This document shows positions 16,447-25,593 of a stretch of 64,000 nucleotides of DNA, piece after piece. The notes under the pieces were generated by a model, which ran no database searches, was not told the DNA's origin, and saw only the letters and a list, made by a program, of their open reading frames with translations. This DNA comes from Anabaena sp. FACHB-1237 (GTDB lineage: Bacteria > Cyanobacteriota > Cyanobacteriia > Cyanobacteriales > Nostocaceae), in NCBI RefSeq assembly GCF_014696225.1, contig NZ_JACJPV010000002.1:124001-188000 (forward strand), given 5' to 3'. The translations under genes and the position numbers were made by a program. Position 1 is the first letter of the stretch; every line of letters starts with the position of its first letter.

Positions 16447-19290
16447 ATGTCAGAAAAAACTTTTGATCTCTCTACAGTTGACGGTAACAACGGCTTTACT
16501 ATCAAAGCAGAAGAAGGAGGCAACTTAGGATACTCAGTTAAAAATGCCGGAGATATTAATGGCGATGGTATCCAAGATATAGTAATTAGCGCACCTTTAG
16601 CTAATACTAATAATCAAGATAATTCAGGAAAAACTTACGTAGTTTTTGGTAGAGAAAATGGTTTTACCTCAGTTATTAAGACTTCAGAAATTGACGGTAC
16701 TAATGGTTTTATAATTAACGGTGCTAATATTGGAGACGAATCAGGTCGTTCTGTTAGTAAAATTGGCGATATCAACGGTGATGGGATTGATGATTTAGCC
16801 ATTGGCGCACCTTTTTCTGGTATTAATGGTGAACAATCTGGGGCTGTTTATGTAGTTTATGGAAATAAGAATCCTGACTATTTTACCACACCTATTGAAC
16901 TCTCTAGTCTCGGTCAAAAAGGTTTTACTATCACAGGTTTTAGTGCTGGAGATAATGGAGGTTGGGCTGTTAGTAATGCTGGTGATATTAATGGTGATGG
17001 TAAAGCAGATTTATTAATAGGTGCAACTGATACTGGTGGCAATGGAGCAGGTATTAAAGGCGAAAGTTATGTAGTTTTTGGTCAAGATGACTTTGGTTCC
17101 ACTGTCAACATAGCTGATATTGTTGGGCAAAATAAAGGTTTAAAAATCATCAGTAACAAAGATAATAACCTGGGTTATTCTGTAAGCTATGCCGGAGATT
17201 TTAATAAGGATGGTAAAGATGATTTAATTATTGGTGCCCCCTACGCTGACCCTAATAATAATAATAATGCAGGTCAAAGTTTCATAATTTATGGTCAGAC
17301 TGAATTTACTAGCAACACCATCAATGTTTTTGAACTTAGTTTGGATCAAGGACTGACAATTAATGGACAAAATAGTGATCAATCTGGTTTCTTTGTCAGC
17401 GCAGCTGGAGATTTTAATGGCGATGGTATCGCAGATGTAATTATTGGAGCAAGGGATGGAAATCCTAATAACACAGAATTTGCAGGACGCGTTTATATAG
17501 TTTATGGCAAAAAAGGCGGTTTTGATTCTAATATTGATTTAGCAAGTCTTGATGCGTCCACTGGTTTAGTAATCAATGGTATTAATAGTGAGGATAATGC
17601 TGGCTGGTCTGTTGGTTCTTTAGGCGATTTTAATGGTGACGGTAAAGATGATATTATCATTGGATCACCTAACGCTGATCCTGATAATAAGAACAGTGCT
17701 GGACAAGCCTATGTAGTTTATGGTTCTAATAACTTAGGTGCAACACTCAATCTCCAGGACTTGAATGGTACTAATGGTTTTATTATTAATGGTCTAGTTG
17801 CAGGTGATAATTTAGGTCACTCAGTTACAGGCTCTGATATTAATAAAGATGGTACTCCTGATTTGATTGTTAGTGCGCCTTTTGCTAATAATGGTATGGG
17901 ATCAGCTTATGTAATATTTGGTACTCCAGCTAACCAAGCGCCCACAGGTTTAGCATTAAACAATAATACCGTTAATGAAAATGTGGATGCGGGTACGGTG
18001 GTTGGTGATTTAAGCACCACAGATCCAGATCCTGAAGATAACATTTTTATTTATGAATTACCTGCTGGTATTGCTGATAATAACCTTTTCCAAATTGACA
18101 ATGGAAAATTAAAAGTTAACTTTAGTCCTGATTTTGAAACTAAACAAAATTACACTGTGAGAGTGAAAACCACAGATCAAGGTGGACTAAGTTATGAAAA
18201 AGATTTGACTATTAACATTAATGATATTGATGAAAATCCTGTCAATATCACTGGATTGTCACTCAACAAAATTAGTGATGATGTCTTTAATATTCAAGGG
18301 AATAACGGTAAAGCTACACTAGAAGTAAAACTTACAGGACATAGTGCTACAAGTGTGAATGAATTGGGAGTGTTTACCGTAGATGATGCTAGTGGTAAAA
18401 TTAATGGAATTGCCCCAGGGGAAGCAGGATATACACAAGCAGCACTTGAGAGAAGTCGGGTAATTTTCTCAACTATAGCTAATCCTCCAGCTGGTTTTAA
18501 TACTACTCAACTAAGTCGTCTTTTAGGATTTAATTCTAATGATAATCTGCGGTTCTATTTAGTCAAAGGTGCTTCTACTGACTCTGTAATTAGTGGTAGT
18601 ACGCCTCAAACAAATGTTCTTTTCCCCAGTGCTAATAGTTTAAGAATTACAGATTTAGGATCTGGTAATTACTCTCTCAATTGGGAAGATGGTACTGGTA
18701 GTAATGATTTTGCAGATTTAACAGTTAATATTTCTGCGACGAATCAAAGTTTACCTTTAGGTACTAATCTCCAAAACAAATCCCAAGGTGAATCTTTAGA
18801 TTTACGTAGTCTTAGTAAGGATCAGACTGTGAATGCTGATTTTACTATCAATGGAGAGGCAAGTTTTAACAATACCGTTGGGTTTTATCGAGTTGTTAAT
18901 GAACAAGGTGGAATTGATATTGATGGTAATGGTACTGCTGATATTAATCCTGGACAAGATGGCTATATTCAAGCCGCTATTAATAGTCGCGTGGATGGAC
19001 TTAATTTAAACGCACCCAATGGCACAACTGCAACTGGTTCTGGTGGTTTACAAGGTGGTTATATCTTTGCGCCCTTCTTGATTATTAATTCCACTGTTGA
19101 TGCTTTTCTTGATGGTAATTCTTCTAATGATCCTCAAATTTATTTCAGTTACTTAGGTGCTAATTCTGATGGTGCGGATCATGTCAGAGTCTTAGGTGAT
19201 AATACCTTTGGTTTTGAAGACTTACCAGGTGGTGGTGATAAAGACTTTAATGATGTAATTGTTAAGGTGAATTTTACCACTGTAGTTTAG
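16447..19290 (+). CDS. FG-GAP beta-propeller / cadherin-like / DUF4114 surface protein
   Basis: A 947-aa acidic, repetitive protein. Residues about 1-500 hold seven FG-GAP (integrin-alpha type) repeats, each with a Ca-binding loop such as NAGDINGDGIQDIVISAP followed by GKTYVVFG; these should close into a seven-blade propeller. Residues about 505-600 are cadherin-like (NVNENVDAGTVVGDLSTTDPD). The C-terminus (about 870-947) is DUF4114, with FGFEDLPGGGDKDFNDVIV. There is no N-terminal signal peptide; such cyanobacterial proteins are often exported by type I systems, but no RTX nonapeptides are obvious. An extracellular Ca-dependent adhesion or sheath role is inferred from the domains. The stop overlaps the convergent gene by four bases. 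Confidence 0.9.
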   Translation: MSEKTFDLSTVDGNNGFTIKAEEGGNLGYSVKNAGDINGDGIQDIVISAPLANTNNQDNSGKTYVVFGRENGFTSVIKTSEIDGTNGFIINGANIGDESGRSVSKIGDINGDGIDDLAIGAPFSGINGEQSGAVYVVYGNKNPDYFTTPIELSSLGQKGFTITGFSAGDNGGWAVSNAGDINGDGKADLLIGATDTGGNGAGIKGESYVVFGQDDFGSTVNIADIVGQNKGLKIISNKDNNLGYSVSYAGDFNKDGKDDLIIGAPYADPNNNNNAGQSFIIYGQTEFTSNTINVFELSLDQGLTINGQNSDQSGFFVSAAGDFNGDGIADVIIGARDGNPNNTEFAGRVYIVYGKKGGFDSNIDLASLDASTGLVINGINSEDNAGWSVGSLGDFNGDGKDDIIIGSPNADPDNKNSAGQAYVVYGSNNLGATLNLQDLNGTNGFIINGLVAGDNLGHSVTGSDINKDGTPDLIVSAPFANNGMGSAYVIFGTPANQAPTGLALNNNTVNENVDAGTVVGDLSTTDPDPEDNIFIYELPAGIADNNLFQIDNGKLKVNFSPDFETKQNYTVRVKTTDQGGLSYEKDLTININDIDENPVNITGLSLNKISDDVFNIQGNNGKATLEVKLTGHSATSVNELGVFTVDDASGKINGIAPGEAGYTQAALERSRVIFSTIANPPAGFNTTQLSRLLGFNSNDNLRFYLVKGASTDSVISGSTPQTNVLFPSANSLRITDLGSGNYSLNWEDGTGSNDFADLTVNISATNQSLPLGTNLQNKSQGESLDLRSLSKDQTVNADFTINGEASFNNTVGFYRVVNEQGGIDIDGNGTADINPGQDGYIQAAINSRVDGLNLNAPNGTTATGSGGLQGGYIFAPFLIINSTVDAFLDGNSSNDPQIYFSYLGANSDGADHVRVLGDNTFGFEDLPGGGDKDFNDVIVKVNFTTVV

Positions 19291-20018
19291 AAGTTTAGAT
19301 CCCCAACCTCTTTCAGAAGTTGGGGATATTTAAATAGTTTTGTTGCTATTTTTGTAAGTTTTTTTAGCCCTATTAATGAACCTTTAATTAACTGGGTTGC
19401 TGCTATGGGTTGCTGGCAAAATTGCCACATTAAGGGTAGAATTTGTAATGAACCATCTCCACTAATTACAGATGTTAAATTGGGTATATCATGTTGTGCA
19501 TCATCACTAATGACTCTTAATATAGTCATAGGTATTCCTATTTTTTGGAAAAATTCTAAGGCTGTAAATCCTTCCATGTCTACTACATCTGTTTGATATT
19601 TTTGATATAATTCCTCTTTTTCTTGTTTGGTGCAAATAATGCGATCGCTTGTTATTCCTTTGACTAAAGATACTTGTTCTCCCAAACAATGATATATATT
19701 TGCAGTCAATTTTTGATCACATTGTGCTATTTTTCCCTGATATAAACAACTTTCATATAAAACTACATCCCCAATTTGATATTTTGGGTTTAAACTGCCA
19801 CATAGTCCCATGATTAAAACTCGATTTTCTGGATGATGGATTGATTGTTCTAAGTATTGCAAGTATTCTTGCTGTAAATATTCATCTAAGGATTCCATTC
19901 CCATCGGTATGGGTAATATTTGATGATCTATGGGATCATGAGATTTTTGAGCACGCTTTAAACTCGCACTAATAGCTTGATATTCTGCACCCTGGGGAAC
20001 TAGAATTGTAGTGGTCAT
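19287..20018 (-). CDS. nucleoside phosphorylase-like protein, probable adenosylhopane nucleosidase (HpnG-like)
   Basis: A 243-aa PNP/MTAN superfamily protein. Visible are the N-terminal strand TTTILVPQGAEYQAI, the RVLIMGLCGSLNPKYQIGDV phosphate/ribose loop and the TDVVDMEGFTALEFFQKIG motif (Glu of DMEG contacts the ribose), then RVISDDAQHD with the catalytic Asp region. Superfamily members cleave or phosphorolyse N-glycosidic bonds. In hopanoid clusters the HpnG type removes adenine from adenosylhopane; hpnA and hpnH are 3-5 kb away, which suggests that role here. The last about 10 codons (YPQLLKEVGD...) are encoded by a dispersed hairpin (19298-19327). Confidence 0.75.
   Translation of the reverse strand: MTTTILVPQGAEYQAISASLKRAQKSHDPIDHQILPIPMGMESLDEYLQQEYLQYLEQSIHHPENRVLIMGLCGSLNPKYQIGDVVLYESCLYQGKIAQCDQKLTANIYHCLGEQVSLVKGITSDRIICTKQEKEELYQKYQTDVVDMEGFTALEFFQKIGIPMTILRVISDDAQHDIPNLTSVISGDGSLQILPLMWQFCQQPIAATQLIKGSLIGLKKLTKIATKLFKYPQLLKEVGDLNF
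19298..19327. terminator. GATCCCC hairpin, bidirectional terminator and C-terminal coding
   Basis: GATCCCCAAC-CTCTTTCAGA-AGTTGGGGAT forms a stem of about 10 bp. It lies 8 bases after the FG-GAP stop and inside the end of the convergent phosphorylase gene. It is a member of the hairpin family seen at 22844, 45842, 47338, 54264 and 55600. Confidence 0.75.
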
Positions 20019-20132
20019 AATAGGAATGAGGAAAGATTAAGGTTAATTAATTAACAATTACTGATTATCAATCACCAATTGTCAGTTTCTACTGTAAGAT
20101 CATTGTGCAACGCCAGATCAGATCACTGACCA

Positions 20133-22838
20133 ATGACTAATTCTACATCCTTGCGCGATCGCTTTAATATTTCTAAATTGGCCATTAAATTTTCCTGGAT
20201 CACCATCTGTTTTTGGTTAGCAATAACCATTGCAGGTATTTTGGCTTTTAGTTCTCTTAAATATGCTTTATTTCCAGATATAACTTTCCCTGTGGTAGTA
20301 GTTAACGCCCAAGCACCTCTCGCTTCGGCTTTGGACACAGAGAGTAAACTAACTAAACCATTAGAACAGACTTTAAAATCTTTACCAGGTTTGGAAGATA
20401 TTCGTTCTTCTAGTTATCCAGGCCAAAGTGCAGTTAGTTTATCTTTTTTCGTGGGGACAAATTTAGAAGAGGTAAAAAATAAAACCTCTACACTAGTCAA
20501 ACAGTTAAAATTACCCCAAGGTACAACTTATAAAATTATACCTTTAAACTTGAACGAATCAGCAGCCGTGAGTTATGCCCTAGAAATTAAGGGTGGAAAT
20601 TTAACAGAGTTACAGGAAATTGCTAAAAAGGATATTATACCAGCGATCGCTCAACTTCCTGGAGTTCTCAAGGTCTCCTTACTTGGTGATGGTAATTCTC
20701 TTCCACCATCTACTAGTCCTAATAGTTTACCCGCCGCAGGTACATTAATCCGATTCAACGGTAAAAATGCCCTCGCTTTTCAAGTCATCAAAAAAGGTAA
20801 CGCTAACACTTTAGAAGTAGTTAGTCGCGTAGAAACAGAAGTCAAAAAACTACAAAGCAAGTTAAAAAACATCACCTTTACCCTAGCATCTACCCAAGCC
20901 GAGTATATCCGTAAAGCCACCCATTCTACCATTGACGCACTCATAGAAGCGATTATTTTAGCTGTAGTAGTCATTTTCCCCTTTTTATGGAACTGGCAAG
21001 CAACGATTATTTCTGCCCTAGCCATTCCCATATCCCTATTAGGGACATTTATCGTCATGGCAATTTACGGATTTAACCTAGAAACCATCACACTTCTAGC
21101 CCTCGCCTTAGTAATTGGTTCAATCGTAGATGATGCCATAGTAGATGTAGAAAACATCATGCGGCACATCGCCAATGGTGAAACTCCTCGCCAAGCAGCT
21201 TTTACCGCCACCCGTGAAATCGGATTAACCGTATCAGCAGCCACATTTACAGCAGTCGCAGTCTTTTTACCCATAGGTTTCATGGGCGGAGTCATCGGCC
21301 AATTTTTTAAACCCTTTGGTATTACGGTTTCCGCCGCAATGTTAACATCTTTACTGGTAGCGCGTACCCTTTCTCCTGTATTATGTATTTATTGGTTAAA
21401 GCCTGGTGAATTTCAAACTAATAAATATACAAACAAAATAGGTATAGTGTGTGACCAAGCATATCGTGACTTGTTAGCTTGGTCATTAAAACACCGTTCT
21501 CTGGTGATGCTATTAGCTGTACTTAGTCTGGTTGCTGGTATAGCTCTGATCCCCCTAATTCCTAAAGGATTTATTCCTAAACTTGATCGAGGAGAGTTTA
21601 ATATAGTGTATTCAGCCCCTGCTATTCCTCCTGATATTGCACAAGCGGCGCAAGCACAATTAAAATCACCACCAGCACAAGAAATAGCAACGGTACAAAA
21701 AGTAAACGGAGGAAATTCTTCCCTAGCTGCTTTATCATCTTCTCTTCCCATTCGTAATTCTTTAAATGATTCTTTGGAAGTAGCTAAAAAACTGGAAGAA
21801 GTTGTTAGAAAATCAGCCGATGTGGCAAATGTATTTATCACGGTAGGTTCTCGCGAAGGTGAACCAAATAAAGGTACTTTGTACATTAAATTGAAACCAG
21901 AAAGAACAGTGAAAACCGCAGATATACAAGATACATTACGTAATGATATACCGAAATTATCTGGTGTTACTACTAGTGTGGAAGATATACAATTTGTAGA
22001 TACTGGTGGACAAAAACCTCTACAAATTGCTTTAGAAAGTGATAATATTGCTAGTTTAACTAAAGCAGCAAAGGCAATTAAGCAAAAGGTAGAAAAAATA
22101 TCTGGTTTTGTAGATGTGACAATTACTGGTACTAATGGTGAAGAAAAAACTATTTGGCAAATTGATCGGTTAAATAATCAAAGAGTAGTTTATGTTAGTG
22201 CTAATTTAGCGCGAAATTTAACTTTAGGTGATGCTACAGATAGAGTTATTGCTGAAGCTAAGGCAATTATACCTAATGATGTAAAATTGAATTTAGGTGG
22301 AGATTCTGCCAATCAAAATGAAGTTTTTGGTAGTTTTGGTAGCACTTTATTATTATCAGCTTTATGTATTATCGCTGTGTTAGTGTTACTGTTTAAGGGT
22401 TGGGTAGATCCCATTGTGATTGGTATTTCTTTACCTTTAGCTTTAGTGGGGGCTTTATTTTCTCTGTTTGTTACCAAAAGTGATTTTGGGATGATCTCTT
22501 TAATTGGTTGCGTGTTTTTATTGGGTATTGCTAATAAAAATGCCATCTTAATTGTAGATTGTATTAATCAATTAAGAGATGAAGGTTTAGAAAAAGTTGA
22601 AGCAATTCTTAAAGCAGGTCCGTTACGTTTTCGTCCCATTATGATGACTACCGCTTCTACTATTTTGGGGATGTTACCAATTGCTTTGGGTTTAGGTGCA
22701 GGTTCAGAATTGCGATCGCCTATGGCAGTATCTATTACAGGGGGTTTAATTAGTTCTAGTATTCTCAGCTTAATTATTGTCCCTGTACTTTACGCTATTT
22801 TAGATGATTGGTTTCCCAAGAAAAAATTCAGCAGGTAA
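20133..22838 (+). CDS. RND efflux transporter permease (AcrB/CzcA-type)
   Basis: A 901-aa inner-membrane proton-driven pump subunit. The N-terminal helix (about residues 18-40, FSWITICFWLAITIAGILAF) precedes the periplasmic porter domain (FPDITFPVVVVNAQ). A cluster of about five membrane segments comes next at about 270-420, with the RND motif GLVIGSIVDDAIVDVENIMR-like (ALALVIGSIVDDAIVDVENI) holding the paired Asp of the proton relay. A second periplasmic domain and a final helix cluster (about 735-890) complete it. It is about 100-150 residues shorter than AcrB, mostly in the periplasmic loops, but no frame break is visible. No adaptor or outer-membrane gene lies alongside. It is the ACR_tran type, not the MmpL-like HpnN, so a hopanoid role is not implied. 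Confidence 0.9.
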   Translation: MTNSTSLRDRFNISKLAIKFSWITICFWLAITIAGILAFSSLKYALFPDITFPVVVVNAQAPLASALDTESKLTKPLEQTLKSLPGLEDIRSSSYPGQSAVSLSFFVGTNLEEVKNKTSTLVKQLKLPQGTTYKIIPLNLNESAAVSYALEIKGGNLTELQEIAKKDIIPAIAQLPGVLKVSLLGDGNSLPPSTSPNSLPAAGTLIRFNGKNALAFQVIKKGNANTLEVVSRVETEVKKLQSKLKNITFTLASTQAEYIRKATHSTIDALIEAIILAVVVIFPFLWNWQATIISALAIPISLLGTFIVMAIYGFNLETITLLALALVIGSIVDDAIVDVENIMRHIANGETPRQAAFTATREIGLTVSAATFTAVAVFLPIGFMGGVIGQFFKPFGITVSAAMLTSLLVARTLSPVLCIYWLKPGEFQTNKYTNKIGIVCDQAYRDLLAWSLKHRSLVMLLAVLSLVAGIALIPLIPKGFIPKLDRGEFNIVYSAPAIPPDIAQAAQAQLKSPPAQEIATVQKVNGGNSSLAALSSSLPIRNSLNDSLEVAKKLEEVVRKSADVANVFITVGSREGEPNKGTLYIKLKPERTVKTADIQDTLRNDIPKLSGVTTSVEDIQFVDTGGQKPLQIALESDNIASLTKAAKAIKQKVEKISGFVDVTITGTNGEEKTIWQIDRLNNQRVVYVSANLARNLTLGDATDRVIAEAKAIIPNDVKLNLGGDSANQNEVFGSFGSTLLLSALCIIAVLVLLFKGWVDPIVIGISLPLALVGALFSLFVTKSDFGMISLIGCVFLLGIANKNAILIVDCINQLRDEGLEKVEAILKAGPLRFRPIMMTTASTILGMLPIALGLGAGSELRSPMAVSITGGLISSSILSLIIVPVLYAILDDWFPKKKFSR

Positions 22839-22843
22839 ACACA

Positions 22844-22873
22844 GATCCCGGACTTCTTTAAGCAGTCCGGGAT
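22844..22873. terminator. GATCCCGGAC hairpin after the RND gene
   Basis: GATCCCGGACTTCTTTAAGC and AGTCCGGGAT form a stem of about 10-11 bp five bases after the RND stop codon. It lacks a clean U-tract, but its position fits a terminator. Same family as 45842 and 55600. Confidence 0.7.
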
Positions 22874-22995
22874 ATAACTCCTAGTTATGCTTTAGCACGG
22901 TTATCTAATTTACGTATAGTCATTTCCATTCAAGTAAAGTACAAGCAGTAATGATAGAGGCTATATTTCATTAGACCTGTCCGATAATTAAAGTA

Positions 22996-23020
22996 GGAAC
23001 AATTCATGAATTGTCCCTAG
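22996..23020. repeat. palindrome AGGAACAATTCATGAATTGTCCCT
   Basis: ACAATTCATGAATTGT is a perfect 16-base palindrome, extended by GG/CC on each side. It is a further small dispersed palindrome type; a related phrase (TTTATGAATTACCCCTA) occurs near 14792. Confidence 0.6.
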
Positions 23021-23160
23021 AAGGGGTTTCAAATCACGGACATTGAATTACCACCAGATATATACTAAACTGGAAAAGACTATAATATTTTACTTTTTCT
23101 TAGAAAAATCAGCGATCGCTCACCAAAAAACTGCCAAAAAAATTAGAATTAGAAAAAATT

Positions 23161-24147
23161 ATGCGAGTATTTATCACAGGTGCTACAGGTTTTATCGGTT
23201 CTCACATTGTCAGATTACTATTAAAACAAGGATATAAAATAACAGCATTAGTTCGTGATCAAAGTAACTTAAATAACCTACAAGGATTAAAAATTGATAT
23301 TGTAAAAAGTGATCTAAACGATCCAAAGATTGCCGAAAAAATGCAAGGTTGTCAATATTTATTTCATGTAGCTGCCCATTATTCACTCTGGCAAAAAGAT
23401 AGAGATTTGTTATATAGTTATAACGTAGAAGGAACAAGAAACATTTTAACAGCAGCCCAACAAGCGGGAATAGAAAAGACAATTTATACAAGTTCCGTAG
23501 CAGCTATTGGAGTAGGAAAACCAGGAGAAATAGTAGATGAAACCCATCAAAGTCCAGTAGAGAAATTAATAGGAGATTACAAAAAATCTAAATTCTTAGC
23601 CGAAAAAATAGCCCTAGAAAAAGCGCAACAAGGTCAAAATATAGTTATAGTAAATCCTACTAGTCCCATCGGCGCATTAGATATCAAACCCACACCAACT
23701 GGAGATATAATTTTAAGATTTTTAAGGCGACAAATGCCAGGTTATGTAGATACAGGATTAAACTTTATAGATGTAGAAGATGTAGCTTGGGGACATTTAT
23801 TAGCATTAGAGAAAGGAAAAGTAGGCGATCGCTATATACTAGGTAATCAAAATCTTACCTTAAAACAACTCCTAGAAAAACTATCAGAAATTACCAACAT
23901 TCCCGCACCAAAAACAGTCATCCCACCTTGGATACCCCTAACAGTAGCGTGGATAGACGAAACCATTCTCGCACCCTTGGGAAAAATTCCCACAGTTCCC
24001 CTAGATGGAGTTCGCATGGCACAGCAAAAAATGTATTATGATTCATCTAAAGCCATCCGCGAATTAGGAATACCTCAATCTTCCCTAGACATAGCCCTAA
24101 AAAATGCGGTAAATTGGTTTATAGCCAATGGTTATGTAAATAGATAA
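23161..24147 (+). CDS. hpnA: hopanoid-associated sugar epimerase HpnA
   Basis: A 328-aa extended short-chain dehydrogenase/reductase. The Rossmann motif VFITGATGFIGSHIVRLL is at residues 3-20, and the catalytic Ser/Tyr/Lys set is seen in YTSSVAAIG and GDYKKSKFLAEK (Tyr of YKKSK). It also has the family blocks NPTSPIGALDIKPTPTGDII and GLNFIDVEDVAWGHLLALEKG, which separate HpnA from general NDP-sugar epimerases. It acts in, or is at least regularly linked with, bacteriohopanepolyol side-chain formation. It is 91 bases upstream of hpnH on the same strand, probably one operon. Confidence 0.9.
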   Translation: MRVFITGATGFIGSHIVRLLLKQGYKITALVRDQSNLNNLQGLKIDIVKSDLNDPKIAEKMQGCQYLFHVAAHYSLWQKDRDLLYSYNVEGTRNILTAAQQAGIEKTIYTSSVAAIGVGKPGEIVDETHQSPVEKLIGDYKKSKFLAEKIALEKAQQGQNIVIVNPTSPIGALDIKPTPTGDIILRFLRRQMPGYVDTGLNFIDVEDVAWGHLLALEKGKVGDRYILGNQNLTLKQLLEKLSEITNIPAPKTVIPPWIPLTVAWIDETILAPLGKIPTVPLDGVRMAQQKMYYDSSKAIRELGIPQSSLDIALKNAVNWFIANGYVNR

Positions 24148-24238
24148 CAGATGTTATTTATTGACTTTACCAGCTACTTTTGACTGTTGACTTCCGCTTT
24201 GCGGACAGTGGTGTAATTTATCGAGGAGCATCAATTTC

Positions 24239-25255
24239 ATGGCAATTAACTTACAACAAGCAATAGACATCGGCAAATATTTAGTTACTCAACGTTTATT
24301 AGGAAAAAAACGCTTTCCATTAGTATTAATGTTAGAACCGCTATTTCGCTGTAACTTAGCTTGTACAGGTTGCGGGAAAATTCAACATCCAGTAGAGATA
24401 CTCAAACAAAATCTCACACCAGAACAGTGTTTTGCCGCAGTAGAAGAATGTGGCGCACCAGTAGTTTCCATACCTGGAGGAGAACCTTTATTACATCCGC
24501 AAATAGGCGAAATAGTTCAAGGTTTAATTGAACGCAAGAAATATATTTACTTGTGTACAAATGGTTTATTACTAGAAAAAAGTCTAGGCAAATTTACACC
24601 TTCTCCCTATCTAACTTTTAGCGTTCATTTAGATGGAATGCGCGAATGGCATGATCAATGTGTAGATAGAAAAGGAGTATTTGATATTGCTGTGCAAGCT
24701 ATTCGCGCTGCCAAATCAAAAGGTTTTCGAGTGGCTACAAACACCACAATCTTTGAAGGTTGTAATATTGAAGAAATGCAAGAATTTTTTGACTTTGTAG
24801 AAAGTCTTGGTACTGATGGGATGATGATTTCTCCTGGTTATAGTTATGAATGGGCACCAGATCAAGAGCATTTTCTCAAAAGAGAACAAACTCGCGCATT
24901 ATTTAGACAACTTCTTGCACCTTATACCACAGGTAAAAAGAACTGGAACTTTAATCATAATCCCCTATTTTTGGATTTTCTCATTGGTAAACAAGATTAT
25001 GAATGTACACCTTGGGGAAGTCCCAGTTACAGCGTTTTAGGTTGGCAAAAACCTTGTTATCTGTTGAATGAAGGTTATTATCAAACATTCCAAGAATTGT
25101 TAGATGACACTGACTGGAGTAAATATGGCCGCGGTAGTGGTAATCCTAAATGTGCTGATTGCATGGTGCATTGTGGTTATGAACCAACAGCAGCTATGGA
25201 TGCAATGCAACCGAAAAATATTGCTCGTTCTTTAACTACAGTATTTGGCAAGTAG
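24239..25255 (+). CDS. hpnH: adenosyl-hopene transferase HpnH (radical SAM)
   Basis: A 338-aa radical SAM enzyme that attaches a 5'-deoxyadenosyl group to diploptene, the first step of C35 hopanoid side chains. The cluster motif CNLACTGC (C38, C42, C45; CX3CX2C) follows [11 protein letters not shown], and [13 protein letters not shown] is the SAM-binding GGE motif. An extra C-terminal cysteine set ([16 protein letters not shown], near residue 305) is typical of the family. AGGAGCATC precedes the ATG. Together with hpnA and the HpnG-like phosphorylase it gives three successive side-chain functions within 6 kb. Squalene-hopene cyclase is not in the window. Confidence 0.95.
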   Translation: MAINLQQAIDIGKYLVTQRLLGKKRFPLVLMLEPLFRCNLACTGCGKIQHPVEILKQNLTPEQCFAAVEECGAPVVSIPGGEPLLHPQIGEIVQGLIERKKYIYLCTNGLLLEKSLGKFTPSPYLTFSVHLDGMREWHDQCVDRKGVFDIAVQAIRAAKSKGFRVATNTTIFEGCNIEEMQEFFDFVESLGTDGMMISPGYSYEWAPDQEHFLKREQTRALFRQLLAPYTTGKKNWNFNHNPLFLDFLIGKQDYECTPWGSPSYSVLGWQKPCYLLNEGYYQTFQELLDDTDWSKYGRGSGNPKCADCMVHCGYEPTAAMDAMQPKNIARSLTTVFGK

Positions 25256-25268
25256 TGTAGTAAAGTTC

Positions 25269-25322
25269 AAAAAATCCTGATTCTATGGTGTCAAAATTTT
25301 TGAATTTTTGAATCAGGATGAA
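25269..25322. terminator. possible long-stem terminator after hpnH
   Basis: CAAAAAATCCTGATTC and GAATCAGGATG are inverted repeats separated by about 27 bases that themselves include AAAATTTTTGAATTTTT. This can fold into a long hairpin starting 14 bases after the hpnH stop. Folding is judged by eye only. Confidence 0.5.
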
Positions 25323-25365
25323 ATAATTTTACAATTACAACTGTGCGGAAAATCCCTATACTATT

Positions 25366-25511
25366 GGACTTACGCAAGTGTCACACTAAAAAATCTGTTG
25401 AGTGGGTGCATCAGATATCAACAATTTGGTTATTTACATGATTTATACTGTTGAAGTGGTTGGTGAGCTTGTCGAACCATACCCTACCAATGTTGAAGTT
25501 AAGTAAGTCCT
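25366..25511 (+). repeat. AGGACTTACGC-family MITE-like element
   Basis: Left end GGACTTACGCAAGTGTCACA, right end GAAGTTAAGTAAGTCCT; an uninterrupted copy of about 146 bp. It shares AATTTGGTTATTTACATGAT and GGTGAGCTTGTCGAACCA with the other copies. At its CCCTACCAATG site there is no insertion, giving the empty-site sequence. Confidence 0.8.
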
Positions 25512-25593
25512 ATATTAATCAAATTTTTGATCCTGATTTTTTAGTTAATGAATAATAAATATCATAATTTTCTCCCTTGTATCAGAGAAGTAT

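Larger units (their letters stand above)
22839..23160. other. intergenic region before hpnA
   Basis: Holds a terminator hairpin (22844-22873) and a palindrome (22996-23020), then about 120 AT-rich bases with a HIP1 site and the hpnA promoter/leader. No gene is credible; a short frame at 23043 ends inside hpnA. Confidence 0.6.
25256..25593. other. intergenic region with one dispersed element
   Basis: A possible terminator-like inverted repeat (AAAAAATCCTGATTC ... GAATCAGGATGA, about 25269-25322) follows hpnH. The AGGACTTACGC-family element then occupies 25366-25511. The remaining about 80 bases lead into the ABC permease gene. Confidence 0.6.

Noticed and set aside
20780..22546. Minus-strand frames across the RND gene
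   Set aside because: Antisense shadows; the plus strand encodes a continuous 901-aa membrane protein.
20133..22838. RND gene as HpnN hopanoid transporter
   Set aside because: It has the ACR_tran/AcrB layout with the paired Asp motif, not the MmpL type of HpnN.
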